64,000 nt of DNA from Paralithodes platypus (lineage: Eukaryota > Arthropoda > Malacostraca > Decapoda > Lithodidae), in NCBI GenBank assembly GCA_032716605.1, contig CM064509.1, forward strand, positions 38,226,924-38,290,923, given 5' to 3'. The notes beneath the pieces were generated by a model, which saw only the letters and a list, made by a program, of their open reading frames with translations, was not told where the DNA came from and made no database searches. A program made the translations under genes and the position numbers. This document shows, in pieces, positions 1 through 10,875 of this stretch; position 1 is the stretch's first letter, and each line of letters begins with the position of its first letter.

Positions 1-22
1 TCGGATAGTGAGGGAGACCTGT
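1..22. mobile_element. MITE-4 right end (cut by window edge)
   Basis: The first bases match the right terminus of MITE-4 copies elsewhere (compare 39178-39199 and 57618-57638), ending in GGGAGACCTGT. The rest of the element lies outside the window. Confidence 0.75.
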
Positions 23-189
23 ATCTGCGTTTTATATCGCACTCGTTCTGCTTCGCAACTTTACCTACATAGTGTACTTATGCTACAATATCCACATGCC
101 CTGTACATGTACTTTGTTACTGGTATTTACAGTACTGTACTACTGTACTGTGTATTTTACTTAACCCATAAATTGCTAGAACTTATCAT

Positions 190-292
190 ATTAAGTAACA
201 CCCCGTTCTTAACATTAATCATCAATTACAAACCCCAATGCACTTGAATAAACTAATGAAAGCATATGGTCCTACCGGGATTCCAACTCGGC
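190..292 (-). mobile_element. SINE-B, truncated
   Basis: Matches the family seen at 20020, 21661 and 60949. It reads from the 3' end (AAGTAACACCCCGTTCTTAA) to the tRNA-like box B area and is then cut, so the promoter half is missing. Confidence 0.75.
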
Positions 293-361
293 TAACCAGC
301 ACTGTACAGTGTATTAAGAATACTTAAGTTCAAAGCTTATCCCATCCAGCAGGAAATAGTT

Positions 362-456
362 TGGTGTGAGCATCCTAGGTTCGAATCCCTGGACTGCCAC
401 ATGTATTTGTTGATTTCATTAATTGAGTTTAGGAGTAAAGTCGGTTGGTGGAGGTA
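362..456 (+). mobile_element. SINE-C, 5'-truncated
   Basis: Carries a box B-like GGTTCGAATCC and the family tail (TTTCATTAATTGAGTTTAGG) seen at 21022-21151. The box A half is missing. Confidence 0.75.
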
Positions 457-540
457 ACATACTAATACCTGGCTGGTGTGATACCCTTATGATGATACGG
501 TGTATCTTGACTTTCTTGTAGAATAAGGCCTGTATAACTG

Positions 541-689
541 TATTGGTGGTGTAATGGTTTAGGTGCTTATGTTCTAGGTGTGGTGTCCCGAGTTGGAATC
601 CCGGGAGGACCATATGCTTTCATTAGGGTTATTCAAGTACATTGGGGTTTGTAATTGATGATTAATGTTAAGAACCGGGTGTTACTTAT
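541..689 (+). mobile_element. SINE-B, near full length
   Basis: The tRNA-like head (GGTGGTGTAATGGTTTAGG, then a degenerate box B GTTGGAATCC) is followed by the conserved tail ending in GGTGTTACTTA. At least eight copies or fragments lie in this window, on both strands. Confidence 0.85.
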
Positions 690-760
690 TCCTAGACACA
701 CACATGCCAGTCTTAATAGGATTATTGATTCAGCAGCTACTTTAACGAGTCGACTAAGCT

Positions 761-969
761 ATAGTCTATTCGCTGTAAGTAGGCGAGAAATCATGACCTC
801 AAACCTCTAACTCAAAAATGACTCGAGTAATCGAGCTTATACTTCTACCATTTGGGAAGGGTCAGCCAGGGAAAAAGTTTGGAAATTTACAGCCCATTTG
901 CTCTAGCCCTTTTTGAGTTACAGAGGATAGAGGTCATGATTTCTCGCTTACTTACAGCGAATACACTAT
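761..969. mobile_element. MITE-5a foldback element
   Basis: The left arm (CTATTCGCTGTAAGTAGGCG...) and right arm are inverted copies, so nearly the whole 209 bp folds back on itself. A second copy lies at 29966-30176. No coding capacity; transposase source unknown. Confidence 0.85.
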
Positions 970-1354
970 ACAGTATATACCATGTAACTGAAAAATACAA
1001 ACAATTGCTTATGCGTTCGTTTGTCTTGGAAAGAAAAAAGGAGAAAAGTTATTCCTCAAATTATTTTTATCATTATTTTTTACATGCCTGGTTGTGTAAT
1101 TTTAGGTGGCATTTAATGAGTTGCAGTCGAGTGCAGCATTTCTTCTGTTTTATCACCCCAAGGTCCTTTCACATGACTTGATCCGATTTCTTCTTTGGTG
1201 TACTCCTACTTTTGATTTTGGTTGCTTTATTGATTGAATTTATTGCCAAAAGCTTGAAACATTACACTGGGATTCTTTTAACTGTAATGTACCATACTGT
1301 ACTTGGCTAACAGGGTGCTGTATTATTTGTAAATTATATCCGTAAGTACCATAC

Positions 1355-1580
1355 TGTACATACACAAATTTAAAGACCGAGTACTCCATACAAAATGCGG
1401 TTCTGGTCTCACGTCCTAATGGCGGCGTTCCAGGCAGCCCTGTTAAGAGCTTCCTCACTTGTCAGGTTCTTTGATTTAAGATCAGACTGCAAAGTCCGAT
1501 CCCACGTCTTTTTTGGTCCGCCTCTTGGTGCAGCTCCCTCCACATTCATGGACTTGCATCTTTTCACCCAGCTTTGTTCA
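1355..1580 (-). mobile_element. LINE-3 3' end (non-LTR retrotransposon remnant)
   Basis: The minus strand reads the C-terminal piece VEGAAPRGGPKKTWDRT, then LKSKNLTSEEALNRAAWNAA and a stop. GRP..TW plus a terminal A.NR..W motif is typical of the extreme C-terminus of LINE reverse transcriptases. Related fragments occur at 6554-6832, 44575-44815 and 53443-53600. Only about 60 codons remain, so it is inactive. Confidence 0.75.
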
Positions 1581-2286
1581 TCCATCCTCTCGTATACATC
1601 TTACCGGTAGAATGAAAAGGATCAACAAACACAATGTTCGTTGATGTTTAGAATGTTTATGTTGATCATGTATGCATAAAAAGTAAGAGGTCTCTCCTTT
1701 TTCTGCTCTCAGTTATCAAAATGAATAAGCATTTCATAATGCGTTAAACATTTAAGTAAGTGATCGTACTGCCAGTGTGTCAAGATTTCTTATGATATTT
1801 GAGTTCCGTTTCTTCTGATCCGTTCAGTTTATAATATAGTGCCATGTGGCCTACGTTGCCTGGTGCTAGGAGTTTATTAAAGTTAAGTTAAATCTCTATG
1901 ACGATACAATTGCTCGCCATTATTTTATTCTACATCATATTTTTGTGTGCTATATTTTTCATACGCTACATCTGCATTTGACATTTGGTCTGCTGTATAT
2001 ACGTTGTCATAGTCGGCTTAATGATTTATTATGCTTTAAGAAGTTTATGATGTAAGAATTGTTTAAAAGAATGGCTGGCGAAACAGAAGGCATAACCGCA
2101 GCATTTTAGTGGCACAGTACTGTAGTGGCCTGGTAGTACTGTACTGTACTGAACAGTATATTGTTTTATGGGAACTATATTCATAGTTTGTGTTCTGAGC
2201 TAATGACAGTTAAAAGTTGCCTATGTAAAGTTTAGCATGAACGCAGCATTGTATATTATATATACTGTACTATATAAATATATACC

Positions 2287-2288
<2 letters not shown>
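1581..2288. other. Unassigned AT-rich intronic sequence
   Basis: No coding exon and no repeat family that I recognise. It lies upstream of the first visible exon of gene 1, so it is most simply intron. Scattered GTACTGTACTGTAC-like strings occur near 2120-2155. Confidence 0.4.

Positions 2289-2359
<71 letters not shown>
2289..2359. repeat. (AT)n microsatellite
   Basis: Uninterrupted AT dinucleotide run of about 70 bp. Confidence 0.97.
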
Positions 2360-2360
<1 letters not shown>

Positions 2361-2483
2361 TGTATATACATTTAATATGCTTCATTGACATCACCTATTT
2401 AGTTTAGTGAAGGGCAGGAGATTGGAGTCCAGTGTTAACAAAGTATTGGTAGGGTCCTAGTATTGTTATTGTAGTGTAGTAGT

Positions 2484-2686
2484 GTACAATCGCGCTAATA
2501 AGTGATGTCTCGGCACCACGTATGTCTTGATCAATAATTGGTATCAGCAATATCTAAGCTTCATTTCTTCATATAGAGTGAAATATACAAACATGTTCCT
2601 ATACATACCCACCCTATTTTACATCTGACAGACATTAATACAGCACATAATGACAGCTAGGACATGACTTATTAGCGCCACCGTAC
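2484..2686. mobile_element. MITE-2
   Basis: Inverted termini GTACAATCGCGCTAATAAGT and its complement ending in GCGCCACCGTAC. TA-CAG-type termini with TA next to the ends resemble Tc1/mariner-derived short elements (family inference). It ends 56 bp before the splice acceptor of gene 1's exon. Confidence 0.85.
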
Positions 2687-2742
2687 AGTAGTGTAGTGTT
2701 GACGTAGCTTCGTAGTAACCCTTGTATTATCTCCTGCTGTAG

Positions 2743-3065
2743 CTGGTGGAAGGGGGCGGGGCCGGTGCCTCATCGTCGGTGGGTGTGGGTGGCGGGGGTG
2801 GGGGGGGTGATTGCCATGAAGATGGGGTTCAACCCCCTCCTGGCATGAGTCAGAGTCAGGACTGTGAGCCCACACCCCCCTTACCCCGCCACCCTTCCAA
2901 GACCAACTTCTTCCAGCCTGAGGCAGCTCCACCTCACCACCACCCAGCCTTCCACCACCACCATCACCATCACCCCCACCCCTATGTGGAGTCCCCTCGT
3001 AAAGCCAGCACCACTCAACAACAGGTCACCCGGCCACCAAGGTCACCTCTTTCATCACGATCCAG
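2743..3065 (+). CDS. Gene 1, penultimate coding exon
   Basis: The acceptor CTCCTGCTGTAG ends at 2742 and the donor GTTAGT starts at 3066. The frame begins LVEGGGAGASSS and ends PLSSRSR with two bases of a split codon. It includes a Gly-rich run and a His-rich run near 2937-2985. It is much richer in C and G than the flanking DNA. Leu as first residue confirms an internal exon with no start codon. Confidence 0.82.
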
Positions 3066-6000
3066 GTTAGTCACCAGCAACACATGTCCTGTAGTAGTAG
3101 TAGTCCTGTAGCTACCCCTTTACTGTTACTGGGTGAACCCATACTGTACCAGGGCATAGCAAGTACCGGTAGATTAAAAGTACCCTCCGGTACCAGACTT
3201 CTTGCCAAAAGCAATGAGACAACACTCTCTCAGCTCAAGAGTTGGTGGGTAACTGACTCAGCCGGCCTGCAGTAGCTGAAAGGGACCATGATAAGTGTTA
3301 CCAACTTCTCAAAGCAGTGCCTCCAAATCATGTCAGCAGCTCCAGCTAGATATTAGCAGAACGGCTGAGAGCTGTCGCTTGTACTGGTGAGTCAGTTTTT
3401 TACTGATGGCTGTGCGCCGTCGCTGGTATTGTAGGGGTTAATGTTATTGTCTCCCTATCTTCACTTATCACCACCCAGGTCTATCTTAAGGAGGTATCAC
3501 ACGAGCGTTTTTTCCCTCAACACTGGTCTGGCAGCTTATGAGGTAAACATTTAAAATATTTATTTTGCCTAAATTCATATATCATCAGTTTAGTTTCCGA
3601 TACCAGTGCAGAATATTCCAGAAATGTTGTCAGAAAAATTATGATGATAGAATGTTAACTATAAAAGCTCTCGTGTGATACCGGCTTTACCATCACTTCA
3701 CCACCACCATCCAGGTCAATCACAAGCAACACATGTCCTTTAGTTACCTTTACTGTACCGGGTTAATGTTATTGTCTACCTATCTTACCAGTAGCGACAT
3801 TGGTAGAGCGCTCGGTTTCTAACCGGGAGGACCGAGTTCGATTCTCGGCTGGTGGAGATAGTTGGGCAATCTCTTCACACCCCTTGCCTCTGTTCTGATT
3901 GCCTAACAGTAAAATAGTTCTATGACAGGGTCAAAAGGTTCCTCGTGGCCTCATCCCTTAACATTCACTTTTATTAATTCCATGCACTTATATTTTGCAA
4001 CTAAACTCGCCTTTTTTTATTCCATACACTCATATTCTGCAACTAAACTTACATTATTTACATTTATGTTACATGTTATGTTATGTCATGTTATGTTATG
4101 TTACATGTTACATTTATGTTGTTATGTTATTATATATTTTATATTCTATACAATCACATTCTGTAACAAAACTTTTTCATTTTTCTGTTTACTAATACTG
4201 TTTCCCTTCCTCCTGGCATTGTTTTGACCAGGATGGAAGTTAGATAATCTATCCTTTTTATGTGATATGGATGATTCATGATAGCTTCCACGAGAGGTAA
4301 GTTCACGGAAGTTTTAAGATTGTTTAGATTGTGTTGATAAGAATTGACGGATATAATTTGTTATTATAAACAGCGATGAACTTTGATTAACGCAAACCTA
4401 TCCTTTGATTCCTTCCTAAACTGAGTACAATTTAATTATTTTTACCCAGAATAGAAAAAAAACAATCTTCTATACTGAAAGTGTTAAGTTATACATCAGT
4501 CCTCTCAGATTGTATAGTTGTGCCTATATTATGTACCATAGTTGATGATGATGCAGTTTTTACCACCATACACTCCCTGCTGAATAGCTGGGCTAGGGTG
4601 GGTGTCCTGATGAATCAGGGACTTCAGTGAACAGTTGCCACAGATTGCTAGACTGCGCCGTTCACCGCAGCACTGACGCCTGCCAATAACACACTGGCTG
4701 GCCCGAGACTCGAACCGTCAACCTCACGGTCAACAGACGAGCGCTCTACCAACCGAGCTACGGCTACACCTATCCCACTTCAGTAATGATCTTCCTCAAT
4801 CTGAATTTCAAAGCAAGCTATAGGGCTGTCATCTCCTTAACCCTTACTGTACCAGCGACGTACAATGGCCGACAGTAAAAAAGTCATTTGCCAGTACCAG
4901 CGCCGTACGACGTACTGTACGTCATTAATATTGGGTCCTTGTACCGAGCGGTACCTGGCACCATGACTTGTAAACACTGCTTTGAGACCTTGGCAACTCT
5001 TCTCAGAGTGTATATAAGATCCCACGGGCGAGCTGGCTCAGTACTCTTCCAGCTTTCGAGGTGAGAGGATGCTCTCTCTCGACTATGAAGCCATTTTGGC
5101 CACAATGCTTGGTACTGGAGGTTACATTTATAGTAATACCCTCTGGTACAGAAGGGGTTAATGTAAGATTAAATGGGATGTATAGATGTGTGCATAGACT
5201 ACAGTAGATCTGGACTTGACACAAAAATGGAACTTTGCAGTAAGGGACCCAAAATCGGAAAACGAACCCCCAAGTTCGAATCTCGACGATATTTTTGCGG
5301 TTTTGAGGTTCGAACTTGGGGGTTCGTTCTCTTATTTTGAGTCCCTTACTGCAAAGATCCCTTTTTGTGTCAAGTCCAGATCTACTGTAGTCTATGATGT
5401 GTGATAAACAAACTTAATAACTCTTACTAAGTCTTAGTGTAGTTTTGTTGCCATGGTGATAGCCAGGAATGAAGGAGCCATAATTTGTGATTAACTTGAC
5501 TGGAAATCTTGCCCTCTATATACCCTTGTAATAAGTTCACACCATAGTTTCAGAGTTGACTATGCAGTTAGTTGCAACCCAAATACCTATTAAGGAGCTG
5601 AATTTCAGATAGTTACAATTTTAATAAACCAAAAGTAGATTATGAGTAGAATATGGTCTGATATGATTTTTATACATACTAGTACAGAAGAACTATTTAC
5701 TGTACGTTTTTGTAGGCAGTTAGCTTTTATTGAATTTTTTTTCGATCTTGAATTATATGAAAAGTTTGCTAACCCTTTCAATGCGGGTTTATTTCTGATA
5801 TAATAGAGCTCATTCAGGCACGCCTGATTGCTTAAGCAATTACCTAAATTAAATTAAATGTTTGCAGCAAAAAAACTAAAAGAAAATAGCTTTAAAATGA
5901 CACTAGAACGAGCTACGTAGCACCCACAGCGCTACCACAGACATGTTTGTCTGAAAGACTTGGGACTATATTAAGGAATCTTGGGCCTAAAAGAGATACG

Positions 6001-9000
6001 CTTTATTGTACTTAACTTGTGACTTATCTGGCCAGCTCTGTAGATTTTAGTTGTAGCCATTTGTAAAGTGACCTCTGTCAATATGGATGTGACTCTTTTA
6101 GTTGCACTGTGAGAAGCTTAACCCAGTTTACTATCTTGCCTGCATCAGGAGAAAACCGCAAGCTTAACCCAGTTTAATATCTTGCCTACATTAGGAGAAA
6201 ACCGCTACCCTGGAACAATCCCTGCCCCACCATAACAAGAAAAGCACCTTTCAATTATCACAGGTCAGTGGCGGCGACCAAACTGCCTGCTTTATTAGTC
6301 TGGCCCTCAACTACCTCAAAATTTGTTGCTCCACTCATTTGCTTTTTTAAATTTTGTTGGATGGCTCCTTTTCCCGTGAATCTTCTTAGGGCCGTATTCT
6401 TAAACATGTTGGAAGGGATATGCTCGTACCATATAGAGTGATGACTAAGGATTTACGCTCTCTAGCACTCTTTCAACTTTGAGGTGGATGTTTGTTACAG
6501 GCAGATTTGCCTTTTGTCTCCTTCATGCACATAGAAAACAAAAAAACACACACACCGATCCCAGGTCTTCCTCAGTCCACCCCTTGGTGCAGCTCCCTCC
6601 ACAATCACAAAAGATGCAGGTCTGTGATTGTGGAGGGAGCTGCACCAAGGGGTGGACCAAGGAAGACCTGGGATCGGACTATACGTGCCAATCTCAAATC
6701 CAAAAACATTGACAAGTGAAGCAGCCCTTAACAGGGTTGCCTGGAACACCGCCATTAGGACAAGAGACTGAAACTGCACGTATGTATGGAGCACTCAGTC
6801 TTAAAATTGTATGTATGTACTGTACACACACACACACAGATTTGAGGCATACTTTCATACAATTAAAGTGGTCCCTCCCTCAAGTGACACTGCCCAGGAG
6901 ACTGCTGTAAACCTTTAATCCCTCAATAGAAGAAAAATATGTGATACATTGATAAAGGGTTAAGGTTTGCTGTAAGCCTTTAAACCCCCTAGGAATGAAG
7001 AACTGAGTACGTATGTGATTGATGCAGGCTGTCAAATGAAATCCTAGTCCATTATTTTTAGGCTTGATAATTGTTTATGTTTAATTGTTTATGTATGTTT
7101 TATAGTTCTAATTTTGTCTTTGGAAGTGATAAAATGGTCAAAACAATGCCATTTCATGTTGTTGTTGTTGTTGTTGTTGTTCCCTAAGCTGCCTGGCCGA
7201 ACAGCCCAATTATCTTGTATTCCTTGATGATGATAATGATGCAGTTTTGACCACCATACACTCCCTGCTGAATAGCAAGGCTAGGGTGGGTGCCCTGATG
7301 AATCAGGGACTTAGTGAATAGTTGCCACAGGTTGCTAGAACTCACCGTTCACCAACAGCACTGACGCCTGCCAATAACTCACTGGCTGGCCCGAGGCTCG
7401 AACCGTCACCCTCTCGGTTAGCAGGCGAACGCTCTACCAATCGAGCTACGGCCTGTGGCATATTCATTCAAGTCTTCCAACACAATTGCTCTGGTTTGAC
7501 ACCTTGGATTGATGAAGGGTGAAGGTTTGACTGGGAAGGTTTAAGAATATGGCCGTTAGGTAGGGCAGGTTGACTAGTGTGTTGTTCTTCTTATTGTTGT
7601 TGTTGTGTTGTGCCTTTGTCATCTTAATGTTGTCATACTTTTGTTCTTTCTTTACATCTATCTATCTATCAATCAACAAATAAACTCCCTTTTATCCAAA
7701 AATCATGAATCTTTTTATGGATAAACGAGAGTCTCTCTATATACAGTGAAAGTGATATACAGTACTGATCATGAAGAGAACTAATTGAACACCTGTGAGT
7801 TTCAGGCTATAAGGAAGTTGGAGCCGTGAACATCGATATTAAACAGAAATGCAATACTAATGTACGTTTCTGATGGATAAATGGTATGTTGAATGGGATT
7901 TATGTATTTATAAATGTACTTCGACCATATTTTAGCTGTAAATTCTGTTAAATATCGTTGTCTACAGCTCCAACTTCCTTATAGAACGAAACTCGCAAGT
8001 CGGCAATTAGGAGGGAAAGGGCATTCTTTTCTTTGATATTGCTGGAAATGGACATACACTTGTATACAGTACTTTCCTATCGTATCTAAGACTAGAAATC
8101 TAGGCGATTGTAAAGTACTAATATGAGAAGTATGCTATAAATAAAGAAGGTATATATGTATGTATGTACTTAGGTACTTACCCCATTGCTTGGGGGTGGC
8201 CTACTCGAGACAGAGCCTGAACAGAAACCTGAAAAGTTCCCATTTTTAGGGTCCGGGACCACTTTCGCGTTCCCTCGCCCCTTTCTCTATCTCGTTGAGT
8301 AGGGGAATTTTACAAAGGGAGGAGGATTCCTGGCCTCCTGCCCTATAAGTTATGATGAAACACTTCAAAGTTGACACTTTACCAAGAGGTGTTAGATGAT
8401 GATGATGATGATGCAGTTTTTACCACCATACACTCCCTGCTGAATAGCAAGGCTAGGGTGGGTGCCCTGATGAATCAGGGACTTGGTGAATAGTTGCCAC
8501 AGATTGCTAGACTGCACCGTTCACCAACAGCACTGACGTCTGCCAATAACACACTGGCTGGCCCGAGGCTCGAACCGTCAACCTCACGTTCAGCAGGAGA
8601 ACGCCGTACCAATCGAGGTACGGCCTGTGACGGTGGTGTGTGTAACAGTAAACATTATTCTATGCATGTGAGTCAAGCCTAGAACACTGCTTAACTCTAC
8701 AATATTTAATGTATTTTCTTTTTCCTCTTTGATCACTGATGGCTTGCATCCTTGTCCTAGCCTTGATGAAGGTATAGAATATAGTGTTCAGTGTGTTTGA
8801 TAATATTATTGTAATATTAATGTTGTTGCAGGGGCTTGGAGGGTCGATCTCGCTCCACAACACCGGACCCTTTGTCACCAGAGCGCCCTGTACAGACGTC
8901 CCCGCCGGTGGGTGGAGGTGTTCGCACCGGTCCATCCAGTCCCAGTGGTGGACAGGTTTACCAAGGGATGCCAGGATCACCCACCCTACATCACCGTATG

Positions 9001-9975
9001 AAACAGCTGGGAGGTGTTCCTACCCCCCTGGCTATGTCCTCCCCTCTACGTCGCTCCAACCCCACCACCCCAACGCAGCCACGCCGACCTGATTTTATCG
9101 GTATTGGTAGTGAAGGTACTCGAGGCCCTCCCCAATACTACCCTCAGTTTAGCTATGAGCCCCCCCACACCACCCACAGCAATGGGTCCCCCCAGCGACG
9201 GTACATGTCAGAGTCAGAACTGATCCGGCAGCAGCCCGAAGGTGGCCCCGCCCAGTACCCCCGCACCACCACCATGTTTGACAATATACAGGAACTGGCC
9301 GGATCACCTCAACACGGTCAGTACACCTGGAGGGACCAGTCACCACAATACTGTCAAGGACCACCTGCTGATCCTACCTTGGTGTATCAGACCTGTCCAT
9401 CACAGGAGTACCGCTCTAACCCAACCAGTCCTACACAGACTTGTCCTTCATCTCATTATTACCATCCCATCCACCATACTCAAGTACCAGGTGTTCACAG
9501 TGGACACTACCCTCCCCCCCACCAGGCTCCTCCCCCCTTCCCTCACCACCTGGGTCACCCGGGCCACCCGGGCCACCCGGTGTATCAACCCCCCCAGCAA
9601 CAGGTGCCGGTGGGGCGGCGGAACTCCGGCCCAGGCTACATCGGTCCACAGTCCCCGCAGATCAGGAGGAAAAACTATGGTGGTGGTCTGGTGACGCCCC
9701 CAACACCCACCGAGGGCAGCAGACCCAGCCCCGGACAGAAGAGGCCTGTTTCATTTGTGAGATCACTAGACATGATGGACAGTATAGAGATGTCCCCACG
9801 TGGGACCCAGGGTCCCCCCCCACATCACCACACTGTTATACACACACAGCGACCACCACCACATCCCACCACACTCAGCCCTACACACACACCCAAACCC
9901 GACCACCGGCTGGCCACGCCGCAAGACATTGACCGACGCTCAGCCTATGACATGAACTATGAGATCAGTGTGTGA
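2743..9975 (+). CDS. Gene 1: 3' part of a Pro/Ser/His-rich protein with PDZ-ligand-like C-terminus
   Basis: Only the last two coding exons (2743-3065 and 8832-9973, stop 9973-9975) are in the window; earlier exons lie to the left. Joined, they give about 488 residues with no recognisable folded domain. Visible features are a Gly run and a seven-His run in the first exon, then Pro/Ser/Thr/Gln/Tyr-rich sequence with repeated RSxSP/TPDPLSP-type motifs suited to proline-directed kinases or 14-3-3 proteins (inference). The last residues are NYEISV, a plausible class I PDZ ligand (S/T-x-V). Such a tail fits a junctional scaffold or the cytoplasmic end of a receptor; I do not recognise the family. 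The reading frame is preserved across a phase 2 junction (AG + G gives Arg), a strong sign that both exons are real. Which upstream exon precedes 2743 cannot be seen. Confidence 0.8.
3487..3688. mobile_element. MITE-1
   Basis: Inverted ends GGTATCACACGAGCG and CTCTCGTGTGATACCGGCTTT enclose the family interior (CTGGTCTGGCAGCTTATGAG). This is among the commonest families here, with more than ten copies. It sits in the gene 1 intron. Confidence 0.85.
3785..3962 (+). mobile_element. SINE-R with tRNA-Arg(TCT)-like head
   Basis: The first 71 bases can be drawn as a cloverleaf: acceptor TTACCAG with CTGGTGG (two G-U pairs), anticodon loop TTTCTAA (anticodon TCT), and T arm CCGAG-TTCGATT-CTCGG. The non-tRNA tail that follows is shared with 32967-33150, which makes this a SINE, not a tRNA gene. 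Confidence 0.8.
4055..4135. repeat. Imperfect (TTATG/TTACA)n repeat
   Basis: Runs of ATGTTATGTTATG with interspersed TTACATG units; low complexity. Confidence 0.75.
4544..4766 (-). mobile_element. SINE-V
   Basis: The minus strand reads a tRNA-like head (TAGCTCGGTTGGTAGAGCG as box A, GGTTCGAG as box B), then the family body ending in a (CAT)n tail. Six copies or large fragments lie in the window (7226, 8396, 36941, 50002, 55518). Confidence 0.88.
4837..5161. mobile_element. TTAA element with CTGGTACAG-type ends
   Basis: Bounded by TTAA at both ends, with inverted termini CCCTTACTGTACCAG and CTGGTACAGAAGGGG. TTAA target plus CCCTT termini is the hallmark of piggyBac-type short elements. No transposase is encoded. 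Confidence 0.75.
5193..5396. mobile_element. Long near-perfect hairpin (foldback element)
   Basis: The left arm begins CATAGACTACAGTAGATCTG and the right arm is its reverse complement ending CAGATCTACTGTAGTCTATG. Arms are about 90 bp each around a short T/G-rich loop. A second copy lies at 12048-12271. Confidence 0.9.
5397..5771. other. Unassigned intronic sequence
   Basis: AT-rich, no recognisable repeat or exon. Confidence 0.4.
5772..5965. mobile_element. Truncated TTAA element (P-like)
   Basis: Starts AACCCTTTCAATGCGGG and contains the GAACGAGCTACGTAGCAC string shared with the P elements at 33408 and 48230. No matching right end was found. Confidence 0.55.
5966..6553. other. Unassigned intronic sequence
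   Basis: No exon or full element seen. A short repeated phrase (AAGCTTAACCCAGTTTA..ATCTTGCCT..) occurs twice, at about 6115-6145 and 6162-6190. Confidence 0.4.
6554..6832. mobile_element. LINE-3 3' fragments in inverted arrangement
   Basis: 6554-6607 is a minus-strand copy of the same segment found on the plus strand at 6615-6672, giving a stem of more than 50 bp. The plus-strand copy continues to 6832 and reads GAAPRGGPRKTWDRT with a stop and frameshift afterwards. It ends in a (CA)n run. Confidence 0.78.
6833..7225. other. Intronic sequence with a short G-element tail
   Basis: Mostly unassigned. (GTT)n at about 7160-7181 followed by CCCTAAGCTGCCTGGCC is the terminal fragment of a G-element. 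Confidence 0.5.
7226..7455 (-). mobile_element. SINE-V
   Basis: Same head and body as 8396-8632, inverted, ending at the box A end GAGCTACGGCC. Confidence 0.88.
7783..8008. mobile_element. MITE-3
   Basis: Flanked by AATT. Inverted ends GTGAGTTTCAGGCTATAAGG and CGAAACTCGCAAGTCGGC. Other copies at 24536, 25499 and 54302. Confidence 0.85.
8155..8345 (-). mobile_element. LINE 3'-UTR fragment, variant 2
   Basis: Carries GGTGGCCTACTCGAGACAG and the block GGGTCCGGGACCACTTTCGC shared with 18735-18895 and 62255-62355. The CTCGAGACAGAGCC string is shared with the LINE-1 3' ends. Confidence 0.65.
8396..8632 (-). mobile_element. SINE-V
   Basis: Full-length member with (GAT)n at its 3' end and the tRNA-like head at the right. 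It inserted 200 bp upstream of gene 1's last exon. Confidence 0.9.
8832..9975 (+). CDS. Gene 1, terminal coding exon
   Basis: The acceptor TTGTTGCAG ends at 8831. One base completes the split Arg codon, then the frame runs open for 380 codons to TGA at 9973-9975. It starts GLEGRSRSTTPDPLSPERP and ends SAYDMNYEISV. It is dominated by Pro, Ser, Gln, His, Tyr and Gly, with HLGHPGHPGHPVYQ repeats near 9550-9585 and basic-Ser motifs (RRNSGPG, KRPVSFVRSLDMMDS). No transmembrane segment, signal peptide or folded domain is visible. The overlapping open frames on both strands are side effects of its high GC content. Confidence 0.85.
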
Positions 9976-10129
9976 AACCCTTCAGTGATCAGTGTCTTTG
10001 TCTTTAATGTTTAATACCACCGACAGGTGTGCCACAATGATGGCACGGCAGTTTTGCCCTGGCAGTGGTAACCCCCCACCCTCACCCACCCTTAAAAAAA
10101 ATAAATTATAATACTAAAAAAAAAAAAAA
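9976..10129 (+). promoter_or_regulatory. Gene 1 3' UTR and poly(A) signal
   Basis: AATAAA at 10100-10105 lies about 125 bases after the stop. A genomic A-run at 10116-10129 follows, where priming artefacts in cDNA data should be expected. Confidence 0.7.
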
Positions 10130-10551
10130 GTGTCTGTTAGCAGAAGCGTGACAATGTGTGATGGCATTGTGTTGTGGGTATGTGAGGTGATATATAAGTC
10201 CTGGTGGTGGTGTGACTCTGTGCCAAGTATAACGAACCACCTAAGAAGTTGCCGGACATCACAGTTGCCTCTTTGGGAAAGTTGGCCTCTCCTTGCCAAG
10301 TGTGTGCACTATGCTAGTCACAAATGATTTACATAAAATGCCATAGCAGGAAAATAGGAATCAATAACTCACAAAATATGATGCCATAGCTTAAAAAAAT
10401 ATGGCACCATCTATTGAACGTGACACATAGCTTCTTTAAAAAAAAAAATACTTACTTGAACAATGTGGGTAACAGGTGGAAACATTTGTGTGTTGAAAAT
10501 ATAAGCTGAAGAAGTATGTGTTGTGCAGCTGAGGTGGGGCCAATCACAGTG

Positions 10552-10767
10552 AAGCCGGTATCACGAGAGCTTTTTCCCCCCCCCCAACATTTATCCTCAA
10601 CACTGGTCTGGCAGCTTAGGAGGTCAACATTTAATATATTTCGGTTACCTAAGTTCACCTATCATCAGTCTAGTTTCTGGTACCAGTGCAAAATATTCCA
10701 TAGATGTTACCAGAAAAATGTTGATAGTGGAATGTTGACTAGAAGCTCTCGTGTGATACCGGCTTTA
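10552..10767. mobile_element. MITE-1
   Basis: AAGCCGGTATCACGAGAGC at the left, CTCTCGTGTGATACCGGCTT at the right; typical interior. Confidence 0.88.
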
Positions 10768-10784
10768 ACGACTCCCACCTCGTC

Positions 10785-10812
10785 AAACACCCCCCCCCCC
10801 CCCCTCCCCCCC
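10785..10812. repeat. C-rich homopolymer tract
   Basis: Long C runs with single T interruption. Confidence 0.9.
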
Positions 10813-10875
10813 AAACAATTAATGTGTTCCCTTATTTCACACCCTTACTTTTATAGTTGTTACATACAGTAGGTC

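Noticed and set aside
3785..3855. Intact tRNA-Arg gene
   Set aside because: A second copy with the same non-tRNA tail (32967-33150) shows it is a SINE head.
9149..9932. Additional frames in both directions across gene 1's last exon
   Set aside because: Shadow frames of a GC-rich exon; only the frame joined in phase 2 to 3065 is continuous with the upstream exon.
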